Assembly (NCBI GenBank): GCA_905234655.1
Contig: CAJOJG010000032.1
Location: 1 to 37,148, forward strand
Origin: an uncultured Bacteroidales bacterium
GTDB lineage: Bacteria > Bacteroidota > Bacteroidia > Bacteroidales > UBA3824
Direction: 5' to 3'
Length of the DNA stretch: 37,148 bases
A model generated the notes under the pieces. That model saw only the letters and a list, made by a program, of their open reading frames with translations. It ran no database searches and was not told the origin of the DNA. Of this stretch, positions 1-8,737 are shown in pieces. A program made the position numbers and the translations under genes. Position 1 is the stretch's first letter. Each line of letters opens with the position of its first letter.

Positions 1-180
1 CGGCGGGGTATGTGCCGGGGGCGTGGATACGACGGATCGCCTAATTACAAACCTGACGGTCAATATAAATCATCATGGTCTCATTAATGCGAAGAAAAAC
101 ACTTAAAATGATTTTCATCGGATGAAAGCGTCATCTCGTGTTGTTGTAAATACATTTGCGCAATATGTCAGGACGGTGTC

Positions 181-717
181 CAGAGGTTCTTGTCGTACCA
201 CCACGGGAGCGGCGACAACGATATGCTGGTAAAAATTTTCAACAACAGTGTCTGCACTCAGTTGATTATAAGTTTTACGCTGTGTGTAGTGCTGTTGGTT
301 TGCACACCTTTGATATTCAACCATTTGCTTAACATCCCCGAAACAAGGGTCCAGACAGCCAAAGTAGTCTATGCGCTTATGGTGGCGAGCCTGTTTTTCC
401 AAATGCAGACCGCGCCGTATGAGGCTGTTTTGATTGCAAGGGAAAACATCGTCTTTTCGTCCATGGTAAGCGTCATTGACGCAGTGCTGAAAATCCCGGT
501 CGCACTATCGCTGATATATATTTCAGAAGGCAAACTCGAATGGTATTCGGCGTTGATGGCGTTGATTGTGGTGGTCAATTATGTCGTTTCCAGGATCTAT
601 TGCAAAAGGAAATATGACGAATGTCTGCATTTCTCTTTCAAAACATTCGACAAGAACCTCTTTAAGGAGATGTTTTCCTTTTGTTTGCGGTGTCTTCTAC
701 GACAGGGGCATCCATAA
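181..717 (+). pseudogene. Wzx-type polysaccharide flippase, internal fragment
   Basis: The reading frame encodes several hydrophobic membrane segments and the Wzx/MATE-like landmarks QRFLSYHHG near the beginning and a middle stretch containing ARENIVFSSMVSVID. Flippases of this family move lipid-linked glycan units across the inner membrane and are usually over 400 residues; only about 175 are here. The start is missing: the frame upstream of QRFLSY does not read as flippase and no plausible ATG precedes it. The end is also lost: after FKEMFSFC the frame runs into unrelated residues, and from about 686 another frame encodes a TupA-like ATP-grasp tail. I read it as a truncated remnant within a capsule/O-antigen locus. 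Positions 1-180 hold nothing I can assign. Confidence 0.6.
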
Positions 718-1033
718 AAACGTGTCTTTCTACGACATGGAATGGAACCTCAGAGACGAGTACCGCTCTGAAAAAATGAAAGACATACCGCAAAAAAACA
801 TTCCAATTCCGAAAACATTTGAGAAAATGAAAGAGGCATGCAAGATTTTGGCTTCGGAATTTCCGTTTGTCCGCATGGATTATTATGGATCGGAGGGGAA
901 ACTGTACTTTGGAGAGTTCACTTTTACACCGGCGGCACTGACCGGCGGCATTGCAAAATGCAGATTTATTTGTAGTTACCTCTTACGTTCTTTGAAATTT
1001 TTATGGAAACAATTAAAGACCTGGTCTCGGTAA
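686..1033 (+). pseudogene. TupA-like ATP-grasp protein, C-terminal fragment
   Basis: From about 686 the frame reads FYDRGIHKNVSFYDMEWN, then a segment ending FPFVRMDYYGSEGKLYFGEFTF. These are hallmarks of the ATPgrasp_TupA family (teichuronopeptide-type glycan modification, ligating amino acids to polysaccharide). In this family the FPFVRVD and GELTF motifs lie in the C-terminal half and full proteins are around 300 residues; here only about 110 remain, and the N-terminal half is replaced by flippase sequence in another frame. The last 31 bases overlap the start of the downstream GT2 gene. The fragment is probably non-functional. The family call rests on motif memory. Confidence 0.55.
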
Positions 1034-1848
1034 TCATTCCGACCTACAACCGTGCGCACCTGATTAAGCGTTCCGCAGAGAGCGTCTTGAATCAGACATA
1101 CGGCAACCTTGAACTCATCATCGTTGACGACGGTTCTACCGACAACACAGAAGAAGTCGTAAAGTCCATCACCGACAGCCGCGTAACCTACATCAAACAA
1201 CCGAATCAAGGCGCATGTGCAGCCCGAAACAACGGCATCGACCACGCCAAAGGCGAGTTCATCGCGTTTCAGGACAGCGACGACGTGTGGCATCAGGACA
1301 AGTTGGAAAAACAGGTCAAGTGTTTGAGGGAAAATGGGGCAGATATGGTAGTGTGTGGTATTTCGATACAAAAAAAAGAAAAGTGGATACGAGCCAATAC
1401 AATTCATGAAAATGGCTTCATAGAGAACACAAAATTACCATACGGAATTGGAACTCAGACTTTTTTCGCAAAATCTATGGTATTCAGGGAAGAACGATTC
1501 GACGTGGAAATGCCTCGATACCAGGATTTTGACGTGCTTGTAAGAGTGGCAAAAAAGTTCAAGATATTTTATATGGACATTGCGCTTGTTGACTATTATA
1601 TAATGAACGACAGCATCACAAAAAGCAATGACAAACTTAAAATTGCGTTCGACAGGATTTTGGACAAATACAGCGATTTCCTTTCTGTATATGACAGTTA
1701 CGAATGTCTTGCCAACGATTCGATAGCGGCCGCCAAATTGTCCGAAAGCAAACAGCAACGCAATTGTTTCATTCGATATGCTTTAAGATTTTCCAAATCA
1801 TTGAGGATTATTGTCAAGAGCATATTGGTTTATTTCCGGATATTGTAA
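1003..1848 (+). CDS. Family 2 glycosyltransferase
   Basis: This 281-residue protein has a GT-A fold N-terminus: VSVIIPTYNRA at residues 8-18, VDDGSTDNT at 41-49, and the metal/nucleotide-binding acidic motif FQDSDDVW at 89-96. GT2 enzymes transfer a sugar from a nucleotide donor to a lipid-linked acceptor on the cytoplasmic face of the inner membrane. The C-terminal 100 residues are less conserved and end in a basic, hydrophobic segment that could be amphipathic. The length is normal for the family, so the gene appears intact. It is followed after 11 bases by a GT4 gene, indicating co-transcription in a polysaccharide locus. Donor and acceptor sugars cannot be predicted. Confidence 0.88.
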   Translation: METIKDLVSVIIPTYNRAHLIKRSAESVLNQTYGNLELIIVDDGSTDNTEEVVKSITDSRVTYIKQPNQGACAARNNGIDHAKGEFIAFQDSDDVWHQDKLEKQVKCLRENGADMVVCGISIQKKEKWIRANTIHENGFIENTKLPYGIGTQTFFAKSMVFREERFDVEMPRYQDFDVLVRVAKKFKIFYMDIALVDYYIMNDSITKSNDKLKIAFDRILDKYSDFLSVYDSYECLANDSIAAAKLSESKQQRNCFIRYALRFSKSLRIIVKSILVYFRIL

Positions 1849-1859
1849 ATCTTAATCCT

Positions 1860-3038
1860 ATGCGCATTCTTCTGATTAACGAATTTGCCGAAGGCTATGG
1901 CGCGGAACAGATTGTAAAAGACCAAGCGAAATTGTTGTCCCAAAACGGACACGAAGTGTTGCAACTGTGCTTTGGATTCAAGTTGGGGCAAAAGCGCGAC
2001 GCAGGCTGGGAAGACGACACCCACATAATCATCACGTCGCCGGCGTGTTTCAAGATTCTTTTCGACATTGTTTTTTATCGCAGAATCCGCAGGGTTGTCA
2101 AATCGTTCCGTCCTGACAAAATCATTCTGCACAATGTCTTCTCGTCGCCCATGTCCGTATATTATGCGTGCCGGGATTACGAAACGGTGCAGGTGGTTCA
2201 CGATTTCAAAATGCTTTGCCCGACTTCCTTGGGGATATTGTTGAACAAAAATTATGCAAGGTGCAAGGGGTTCAAAGACAATAGTTGCTTCAAATGTTGC
2301 GCCAAGGGGACTAAAGGCTACATTTCGATGTTGCTGCGTTTCATACAAATGAAAGAAGGATTTTGGTTCAGGAAACGATATGTCGGCAAATTGCTGTGCC
2401 CAAGCCAATGGCTCACCGACATTACAAAATGGTATGGATTCCACTCGTTGAAACTTAACAATTTGACTGGCGCCGCCGCATCGCAAAACCAGAATGTGCG
2501 GACTCCCGCAAGGCCAAACCTCATGTCTGCCGGTGGGCTAATGTTCAACAAAGGCGTGTTGCGTTTTGCCGAAAAAATACTTGGCAATCATGCCGTTTCG
2601 TTGTCAATCATCGGCAATAGGGGCGGCGACGACGATTATAGGAAGAATACAGAAATCGCTTCAAAGTCCAATGGAAGAATCTCTTACAAAGGCTACGTGG
2701 ATTACGCGCAGTTGATGGAAATGTTTTCCGAATACTCTTTTCTTGTCGTCCCCTCGCTGTGTCTCGACAATTATCCCACAATCATCCTTGAAGGCATGAT
2801 GAACAAGATATGCGTAATATCTTCCGACCGTGGCGGCGCGACCGAGCTTTTAGATGACGGCAGGGGGCTGTTGTTCAGTTGGGACGACGAGTCCTCAATC
2901 GCAAAAGTAATCGACCGCATCACGTCAATGTCCGTGGACGAATACAATTCAATCGTTGACAGGGCGTATGAATACGTCAGGGGCAATAATAATTTTCAGG
3001 TATATTACGACCGTCTAAACAGAATTTTGAATTCGTAA
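1860..3038 (+). CDS. Family 4 (group 1) glycosyltransferase
   Basis: The ATG at 1860 gives MRILLINEFAEGYGAEQIVKD, the expected GT-B N-terminal strand and donor/acceptor loop; the frame is open further upstream but that part overlaps the GT2 gene. The 392-residue protein has the GT4 C-terminal signature VPSLCLDNYPTIILEGMM followed by SDRGGATELL, matching the E-x7-E type nucleotide-sugar motif. A cysteine-rich patch (CKGFKDNSCFKCCAKG, about residues 137-152) is known from some group 1 transferases of capsule loci. It lies 11 bases behind the GT2 gene and acts at the cytoplasmic membrane face in repeat-unit assembly. It appears complete; the sugar specificity is unknown. Confidence 0.87.
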   Translation: MRILLINEFAEGYGAEQIVKDQAKLLSQNGHEVLQLCFGFKLGQKRDAGWEDDTHIIITSPACFKILFDIVFYRRIRRVVKSFRPDKIILHNVFSSPMSVYYACRDYETVQVVHDFKMLCPTSLGILLNKNYARCKGFKDNSCFKCCAKGTKGYISMLLRFIQMKEGFWFRKRYVGKLLCPSQWLTDITKWYGFHSLKLNNLTGAAASQNQNVRTPARPNLMSAGGLMFNKGVLRFAEKILGNHAVSLSIIGNRGGDDDYRKNTEIASKSNGRISYKGYVDYAQLMEMFSEYSFLVVPSLCLDNYPTIILEGMMNKICVISSDRGGATELLDDGRGLLFSWDDESSIAKVIDRITSMSVDEYNSIVDRAYEYVRGNNNFQVYYDRLNRILNS

Positions 3039-3055
3039 TGTAACAAATCATTTCC

Positions 3056-3529
3056 ATGAAAATAGCTTTGGAATTGTTTTCTTCTCTGAAAATTGTTGAT
3101 AACATTGCCGTATATACAGGTGGAATGTTATATGTAAAGCAAAGAATACGCAAAATTAAAACTTTCTGTTCTAAAAGTAGTATGTTTAACTTTGTTTTGC
3201 TGGTGCCAAACTCATTTGAGCCAATAGATGAGGATAAAATGCTTTATGCTGACATTGATAAAATCTACTCAAAGTCGTTGTATGATGTCGATTTGTCCAA
3301 TATTGATGTCTTGTTTATGCCACAGGTTGATGGAAGTTCTTTGCTCAAGATTCCTCGTATCAAAAAGACTTTCCCAAATCTAAAAATATTCGCTACATTG
3401 CATGATAGGCGACATAATGTTACAAAGTTTGACTTTTCGATGCCATTTTACTATAATGGATTGAAACATAGCACAATTTTCCAGTATGCTTTATATCTAA
3501 TCAAAAAGATAGCATTTGATATTTCATAG
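3056..3529 (+). pseudogene. Glycosyltransferase N-terminal fragment
   Basis: MKIALELFSSLKIVDNIAVYTGG resembles the first strand and glycine loop of a GT-B transferase, and KIFATLHDRRHN resembles the acceptor-site histidine region. Only 157 residues are present; group 1 transferases have 350-400, so the whole C-terminal nucleotide-sugar domain is missing. The frame ends at TAG 3527-3529, exactly where another frame begins to read as Wzy polymerase. Composition is clearly more AT-rich than in the preceding GT4 gene, which suggests a different origin. The start ATG at 3056 follows the previous gene by 17 bases and looks genuine. Function is probably lost. Confidence 0.6.
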
Positions 3530-3990
3530 GGAGCAGCATTGCTGAAAGGATGGTTACTATAGAAACATGTTTTCAAATCTTTTTAACTCGTCCTATATTT
3601 GGTGTAGGCATAGGCAATTTTGGTTGGTATCTAAGGCACTTTGTTACGTCATCTTTGTTATTTTACGTTCCATGTGGCAGTTTCCAACCGAATAATTTTT
3701 ATATGCAAATTTTGGCAGAGCAAGGATTGGTGGGTGTTTCGGTTTATTTCTTATTCATAATGCATTTGTTTAGGTCAATAAGAAATTCTATCGTCAAAAA
3801 TGATTTAATTATGTTCTTCCCCCTTTGTTTAATACTATACTTGCTAATTCATAATTTGACATTAACAACCTTTTTTAGCTTCCAGTTTTGGATAATTACA
3901 CCTCTACTACGCTTTTTTGCAAGGTCAGCACATGCCTTGGTGCTGTCGGACGTTGGCGACGGCGTGACGGCGGTAGGATTGTGGAAATGA
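3520..3990 (+). pseudogene. Wzy-type O-antigen polymerase, C-terminal fragment
   Basis: The open frame from 3520 reads GSSIAERMVTIETCFQIFLTRPIFGVGIGNF followed by FQPNNFYMQILAEQGLVG. This is the signature of the Wzy_C/O-antigen ligase-polymerase superfamily (R-x-n-PxFGVGxGNF, then H/N-Y-xQ-xLAExG), and three or more membrane segments follow. In intact enzymes this part lies in the second half of a 400-residue membrane protein; the first half is absent. Upstream is a glycosyltransferase fragment in a different frame. After LLRFFARSA (about 3920) base composition becomes GC-rich and the last 18 residues do not look like membrane protein, so a second junction is likely there. Confidence 0.65.
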
Positions 3991-4059
3991 AAAATGCAAA
4001 AAAAAAAATTTTGCAATCTCGCGAAAGAATTTTCCTTTGCGCAAAACACAAATTGGATA

Positions 4060-4394
4060 ATGCGACCGAGGTTCAAATATCAGGATTTGCTTGACGAGAT
4101 GCTGGCAAGCGGGGCGAAGATGCCCGAACTTTTCGACATCTCGCATGAACGTGCGTTCAGGTTTGTAAATTCCGACGACACGTCGCAAAACCATCTTCCC
4201 GGATACGTCAGAAATCCGCGAAGGCTCATCCAGGCAAGGGAAAACGGCAGGCTTGAGACCACTAACGCCGCGTTGTCGTGTTTCCCGACGGCGCAAAAAC
4301 TGCCGAGGACGAAAACCGCCACTACGACCTGTATGAGTACGAGGATTGCGAACTTGGCGTTAAGTTCAACATTATAAAACATTTGCCGTCATGA
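4060..4394 (+). pseudogene. Small hypothetical protein, frameshifted
   Basis: One frame from the ATG at 4060 (MRPRFKYQDLLDEMLASGAK) reads coherently to about ENGRLETTNA near 4268, then becomes low-quality sequence. From about 4271 the neighbouring frame continues coherently as VVVFPDGAKTAEDENRHYDL and on to FNIIKHLPS, with its stop TGA at 4392-4394. Joined by one frameshift, the product would be about 111 residues. The restored stop overlaps the ATG of the next gene (4391) in an ATGA arrangement, which supports the joined reading and suggests translational coupling. I do not recognise the family. A start at 3994, just before a long A-run, is possible but less likely. Confidence 0.55.
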
Positions 4395-5020
4395 AACAGT
4401 TCCACGGATTGAGCGTTCCGCTTCACATAGAGTCGTTCCGCAAGGTGTCAGACTTGATATACTACGAAGGGCCGTTGCTTTCGCACTACGTAAGTCCGGC
4501 GGGGGAAAATTACTTGTTCTATTGGGTTGATTCTGACGACGAATTTAACAGATGGCTTGTCGTCAGGACGGACGACAACACCATCGAAAGGTACATCGCC
4601 GGCCAGGTGTCCCTGCGCGACATAATCGCCGTGCCAAATGACGGTTTTGTATACATGGTTGACATCGACAACGACATCAAATACCACAATATAATTGTTT
4701 TGCCGCCGACGGATTTTCCGGACGATTATTTGCCCGACGCGGATTCTTTCTATCTCAACGCCAAACAATCGAACAGCGAGGTTTTCCATTCCACAGGCAA
4801 ATTTTATCTACTTGACATTCATGCAGGAAGATATGCGTTTGAATCCGACGGACGCCTGAGCATGTACGGCAGTTTTAGCGACAGTCTGTTGCCATTGGTA
4901 AAGACAATCACATTTTCAAAATTTTACAATATTATCGTAGAGCGTTCATTCTGCAACGTGCCGGGCAAAGACGTCCGAGTGCGCGATTGCATGATTTCCT
5001 TGAATGAAGTCGCCCGATAG
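4391..5020 (+). CDS. DUF6575-like conserved hypothetical protein
   Basis: This 209-residue soluble protein has no signal peptide or membrane segment. Its N-terminus includes YYEGPLLSHYVSPAGENYLF and YWVDSDDEFNRWLVVRTDD, a pattern I associate, without database confirmation, with DUF6575 proteins (glycine-rich turn, then Y-W-x-D-x-D/E and RW-L). The middle carries a PPTDFPDDYLPDAD loop. The function of that family is not known to me. It overlaps the frameshifted upstream gene by four bases, so the two probably form a bicistronic unit dropped into the polysaccharide locus. Base composition is close to the core genome and unlike the AT-rich fragments just upstream. It is probably intact. Confidence 0.6.
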   Translation: MKQFHGLSVPLHIESFRKVSDLIYYEGPLLSHYVSPAGENYLFYWVDSDDEFNRWLVVRTDDNTIERYIAGQVSLRDIIAVPNDGFVYMVDIDNDIKYHNIIVLPPTDFPDDYLPDADSFYLNAKQSNSEVFHSTGKFYLLDIHAGRYAFESDGRLSMYGSFSDSLLPLVKTITFSKFYNIIVERSFCNVPGKDVRVRDCMISLNEVAR

Positions 5021-5034
5021 CCTGTAATTTTAGG

Positions 5035-5202
5035 TACACATTTCCCCCGCAATCCCGCGCCTTCGCCGCCGCCATCGACAAAATCCTTTCCGTCCCCGGC
5101 CTCGCGCATCAATACGCCCAAGCGGCGCACACCCGCGTCGCAGAAAATTTCACGATACCACGAATGATGGAAAAGATGGAAGAAGTGTATGCGGAAATGT
5201 AG
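5035..5202 (+). pseudogene. Group 1 glycosyltransferase, C-terminal tail remnant
   Basis: A plus-strand frame ending at TAG 5200-5202 reads FAAAIDKILSVPGLAHQYAQ, then AAHTRVAENFTIPRMMEKME and VYAEM. This is the usual end of GT4 enzymes (A-I-x2-LL, x-M-x2-AAR-xRV-x2-F-x4-M-x2-x-x2-Y). No start codon or catalytic core precedes it, since the DUF6575-like gene ends at 5020. It is a decayed piece left by a deletion or by insertion of the upstream cassette. Confidence 0.6.
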
Positions 5203-5534
5203 TAGAATTTCCCAAAAACATTGTGAGTATCCGAAAAAATATAGTTTTTGACACCTACGGTGTCTTTCTTTTTTCTTTCCAAAAAATTAAAAAAAATTTT
5301 TAAAGAATTAAAAGAATAACACAATAAAAATTCTTTCCATTCTTTAAAAATTCTTTTAATTTTTGTTTAAGGAAATCCCCGCGACAAGACAGAGGAAACA
5401 ATGGCTCACCAATCCCGTCGAATTTTTGGAAAATGAAATAATCAACTTTTTCCGGACGATGGCTTTGTAAATCCAATTTATATCATTATTTTTGTAGCAT
5501 CAAATAAGATATAATTTTAACCGATTATTCTAAT
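5203..5534. other. AT-rich intergenic stretch with repeats and a possible second remnant
   Basis: This gene-free stretch begins with A/T-rich sequence at 5260-5362 in which AATTAAAA and TTTTAATT blocks recur as imperfect direct and inverted repeats. No GC-rich terminator stem is visible. From 5360 to the TAA at 5468-5470 a plus-strand frame of 36 codons reads WLTNPVEFLENEIINFF near its end and looks like the C-terminus of a glycan-synthesis protein, but I cannot name the family. The last 45 bases hold a possible promoter for the GH43 gene. Confidence 0.4.
5491..5519 (+). promoter_or_regulatory. Possible Bacteroides-type promoter of the GH43 gene
   Basis: TTTG at 5491-5494 and TAATTTTA at 5512-5519 resemble the -33 TTTG and -7 TAnnTTTG elements, with a 17-base spacer, ending 15 bases before the ATG at 5535. 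The final G of the -7 box is missing and the region is AT-rich, so chance is not excluded. Confidence 0.35.
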
Positions 5535-6581
5535 ATGACAAAGAAAAGATACCTATTCCCTGCCGACTACATGGCAGACCCGTCGGTTCATGTTTTCGGC
5601 GGCAAAATCTACATCTATCCGTCGCACGACTGGGAGGCAAATGCCGCTGAGGACGACGACGGCGGCCACTTCCAGATGAAGGACTACCACGCGCTTTCTA
5701 TCGACGGCAATCCGATGGACGGCGTTGTCAACGACCATGGCGTAATCTTCGACGTTAAGGACGTGCCTTGGGCGGAGAAACAATTGTGGGACAGCGACGT
5801 TGTGGAGAAGGACGGAAAGTACTACTACATCTTCTCTGCAAAAGGATACGACGGCGTGTTCAGGCTCGGTGTTGCTGTCGCCGACAAACCCGAAGGCCCG
5901 TTCATACCCCAGCCGCAGCCCATCCGTGGCTCGTTCTCTATAGACCCATGCGTGTTCAAAGATGACGACGGCAGCATCTACACCTACTTCGGCGGACTTT
6001 GGGGCGGACAGCTCCAGTGGTGGCAACCCCTCGCGCCGGGTTTTGCGCCTGTACATGGCAAGCATGGCGACGACAACGGACTTGTTGACATGGGCTCCGA
6101 GCCGACGCGCAACGGCGAACTTTTTGCCCAAGCCGACGCGCCCGCATTGCCGAGCCTTGTCGTTAAAATGAGCGACGACGTGCTTCAATTCGCCGAGGCA
6201 CCGCGTCCGGTGTTGGTGGTTGATAAAGACGGCAACCCGCTCAAAGCCAGCGACCCGCACCGCTTCTTCGAGGCATCGTGGATGCACAAGTACAATGGCA
6301 AATACTACTTCTCGTACTCCACCGGCGACAGCCATTTCCTATGCTACGCCATCGGCGACAACCCCTACGGCCCGTTCACATACCAAGGCGTGATACTCAC
6401 CCCGGTTGTCGGCTGGACGACGCACCACTCAATCGCCGAGTTCAACGGCAAATGGTATATCTTCCACCACGACAGTGTTCCGTCGGACGGGAAGACATGG
6501 CTCCGCTCGCTCAAAGTCTGTGAGTTGCAGTACGACAAGGACGGCAAGATTCAGACAATCGAGGGCATCGACAATGTTTAA
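5535..6581 (+). CDS. Glycoside hydrolase family 43
   Basis: This 348-residue protein has the five-bladed propeller motifs of GH43 (arabinofuranosidase/beta-xylosidase type). The catalytic triad can be placed: general base Asp15 in MADPSVHVF, transition-state Asp137 in FSIDPCVF, and general acid Glu246 in RFFEASWMHKYNGKYYFSYS. Ligand-site aromatics such as WDSD at 85-88 and HHS at 297-299 are also typical. There is no signal peptide, so it should act in the cytoplasm on imported oligosaccharides containing arabinose or xylose. It is followed by a strong hairpin and then a lipoprotein GH97. No SusC/SusD pair is present in the window. The exact substrate is not predictable. Confidence 0.92.
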   Translation: MTKKRYLFPADYMADPSVHVFGGKIYIYPSHDWEANAAEDDDGGHFQMKDYHALSIDGNPMDGVVNDHGVIFDVKDVPWAEKQLWDSDVVEKDGKYYYIFSAKGYDGVFRLGVAVADKPEGPFIPQPQPIRGSFSIDPCVFKDDDGSIYTYFGGLWGGQLQWWQPLAPGFAPVHGKHGDDNGLVDMGSEPTRNGELFAQADAPALPSLVVKMSDDVLQFAEAPRPVLVVDKDGNPLKASDPHRFFEASWMHKYNGKYYFSYSTGDSHFLCYAIGDNPYGPFTYQGVILTPVVGWTTHHSIAEFNGKWYIFHHDSVPSDGKTWLRSLKVCELQYDKDGKIQTIEGIDNV

Positions 6582-6607
6582 GTCGAAAATTGAAAAATGA
6601 AAATTGG

Positions 6608-6645
6608 AAGTACGGCGGACGTGGGTTCGCCGTACTTTGTTGTTA
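6608..6645 (+). terminator. Strong hairpin after the GH43 gene
   Basis: The 10-base arm AAGTACGGCG at 6608-6617 pairs perfectly with CGCCGTACTT at 6628-6637, and three more inner pairs (one G-U) leave a four-base loop. The 3' side continues as TTGTTGTTA, a weak U-tract, so termination may be partial and the hairpin could also stabilise the upstream mRNA end. Confidence 0.55.
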
Positions 6646-6682
6646 TAAATCAGATATTTACCAAAATTACATTATTATTCGC

Positions 6683-8539
6683 ATGAAAAAAATACGATTA
6701 CTATTCGCATTGGCGATTTGCATTTTGATGTCAACCTGCACGGAGCCGGAGCCGGCCGTGGTTTCGCCCGACGGACAACTTGCCTTTGTCGGCGACGGCA
6801 CGGGCAGGTATTTTGTGCAATATAAGTCACAGAACGCATTGGAAATCAACAAACTCGGGTTCGTCGGCAGCGACAAGATTCGTAATTTCAAGTATTCATG
6901 TGCCATTGACGACGATTATATGATGGTGACAGGTAAAAAGTCACATTGCACAAGTACCGCGAGCGAGTTCACGGCAGACTTGGGCGATGATGTACAACTT
7001 ATCCTCCGCCTTTATAATAATGGCATCGCGTTCCGTTACCGCCTTCAAAACGTCACGGGCAACATTCCGCAAGAATTGACATCGTATGTGATTGAAGAAG
7101 GGAAGGCACGGTGGATGCAGCAGTGGTGTGAATCGTATGAAGGCTTTTTTCCGAAGTCCACGACTGCCAAACAAGAAGCCGTGCCGAGTTTTTCAGGCCT
7201 CAACCTTTCTGCCGACGGTTTTAATTGCCGGTGGGGATACCCTGCGCTTGTCGAGGCGGCGGACAGCCTGTTTGTGCTGATTTCCGAGTCCGACATCAGC
7301 CGAACTGCCAGTGCCTCAAGCCTTTGGAACGACCATGACGCTCAATGTTTTGAGGTGCGACCCGAGGCTAATGACGCTAAAATCGAGGGCGAGTACCTGA
7401 CACCGTGGCGCGTGGCGGTCATCGGACGGCTTTCGGACATTGTGGAAAGCACACTGATAACCGACCTCGCCGAGCCTTCTAAAATTGACGACACGTCATG
7501 GATTGAGCCGGGCGTCGTGTCGTGGATATATTGGGCTTGTAACCATGGCAGTAACGACCTCTCAATCATCAAGAAATACGTCGATTTGGCTGTGGCTTTA
7601 AGACTTCCATATATGCTCATCGATGCGGAGTGGGACGAGATGAAGGACGGGAAGTCGATAGAGGACGCTGTGTCATATTCCAGGTCACAGGGCGTGAAGC
7701 CGTTAGTGTGGTACAGCTCGTCGGTAGGATGGATTGACGGTGCGCCCGGGCCAAAATTCCGCCTGAACAAACCCGAAGACCGCGAGAAGGAGTTCTCATG
7801 GCTGGAGAAAATCGGTGTCGCGGGCGTTAAAATCGACTTCTTTTCCGGCGACAACAACCTGAACATGGCGTATTGCATCGACCTCCTCGAATCCGCCGCA
7901 AAACACCACCTGCTGGTCAATTTCCACGGCGCGACACTTCCTCGCGGCTGGCAGCGGACATATCCAAACTTGATGAGCACCGAGGCGGTATATGGCGCGG
8001 AGTGGTACAATAACGTGCCGACTTTCACAGACAAAGCCGCCTGCCACAATGCTACCTTGCCATTTACGCGCAATGTCGTCGGCTCGATGGACTATACCCC
8101 GTGCGCATTTTCAGACTCACAGCATCCGCACATCACCTCAAACGCCCACGAACTTGCGCTGACGGTGCTTTTTGAGTCTGGCTTGCAGCATCTTGCCGAC
8201 CGTCCCGAGAGCCTCCTTTCGCAGCCGCAGGAAGTCCGTGACTTCTTCGGCAAACTCCCGGCGGCGTGGGACGAGACAAAGTTTGTGTCGGGCTATCCGG
8301 GCGTGTCGGCGGCTGTCGCGCGGCGTAAGGGCGACGTGTGGTTCGTCGCCGGAATTAATGGCACTGACACTCAAAACAATATCGCCACAGACCTTGGCTT
8401 TGTCGGTCAGTGTGGCGAAATTACAGCGTTTTATGACAGCATGGACGGTAAAGGCTGGGACATAAGGCGGCTTACGACGCTGCCAAGGGACATCGCCACA
8501 ATCCCACGAGGCGGGTTTGTGATTGTCGCCAAGAAATGA
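6683..8539 (+). CDS. Glycoside hydrolase family 97, lipoprotein
   Basis: The start at 6683 is chosen because it gives a type II signal peptide, MKKIRLLFALAICILMSTC, lipidated at Cys19 and followed by acidic TEPEPAV, which resembles the Bacteroidota lipoprotein export signal for the cell surface. The rest is a full-length GH97: N-terminal beta-sandwich, then a TIM barrel with YMLIDAEWDE at 310-319, VKIDFFSGDN at 382-391, LVNFHGATLPRGWQRTYPN and MSTEAVYGAEW at 431-441. Asp385 in the VKIDF motif corresponds to the nucleophile of retaining alpha-galactosidase-like members, and Glu434 to the acid/base, so a retaining alpha-galactosidase is favoured over a SusB-type inverting alpha-glucosidase. This assignment is inference. 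It is 618 residues long. Confidence 0.9.
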   Translation: MKKIRLLFALAICILMSTCTEPEPAVVSPDGQLAFVGDGTGRYFVQYKSQNALEINKLGFVGSDKIRNFKYSCAIDDDYMMVTGKKSHCTSTASEFTADLGDDVQLILRLYNNGIAFRYRLQNVTGNIPQELTSYVIEEGKARWMQQWCESYEGFFPKSTTAKQEAVPSFSGLNLSADGFNCRWGYPALVEAADSLFVLISESDISRTASASSLWNDHDAQCFEVRPEANDAKIEGEYLTPWRVAVIGRLSDIVESTLITDLAEPSKIDDTSWIEPGVVSWIYWACNHGSNDLSIIKKYVDLAVALRLPYMLIDAEWDEMKDGKSIEDAVSYSRSQGVKPLVWYSSSVGWIDGAPGPKFRLNKPEDREKEFSWLEKIGVAGVKIDFFSGDNNLNMAYCIDLLESAAKHHLLVNFHGATLPRGWQRTYPNLMSTEAVYGAEWYNNVPTFTDKAACHNATLPFTRNVVGSMDYTPCAFSDSQHPHITSNAHELALTVLFESGLQHLADRPESLLSQPQEVRDFFGKLPAAWDETKFVSGYPGVSAAVARRKGDVWFVAGINGTDTQNNIATDLGFVGQCGEITAFYDSMDGKGWDIRRLTTLPRDIATIPRGGFVIVAKK

Positions 8540-8546
8540 TGATATT

Positions 8547-8580
8547 GGAGCGCAGCCAAGACGGTTGCGCTCCTTTTTTT
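8547..8580 (+). terminator. Rho-independent terminator after GH97
   Basis: GGAGCGCAGCC at 8547-8557 pairs with GGTTGCGCTCC at 8563-8573 (one G-U pair), with a five-base loop and a run of seven T starting at 8574. It lies 8 bases after the stop codon. Confidence 0.9.
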
Positions 8581-8737
8581 ATTGATGTTTACTAATCGTT
8601 AAAACTATTTCGATTTTAAATTAAATTCAAAAAATTTTTACTCTCTTTGTGGTTTGTAATTGTTTGTCAATCAGTGTTCTATAAAAAAAATAAAAAAATA
8701 TTTTTTTCGACCGTGAAAAATATTCGAAAATTATATA

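Noticed and set aside
6590..6682. N-terminal extension of the GH97 gene
   Set aside because: It passes through the hairpin and puts 31 residues before a proper lipoprotein signal; the start at 6683 is better.
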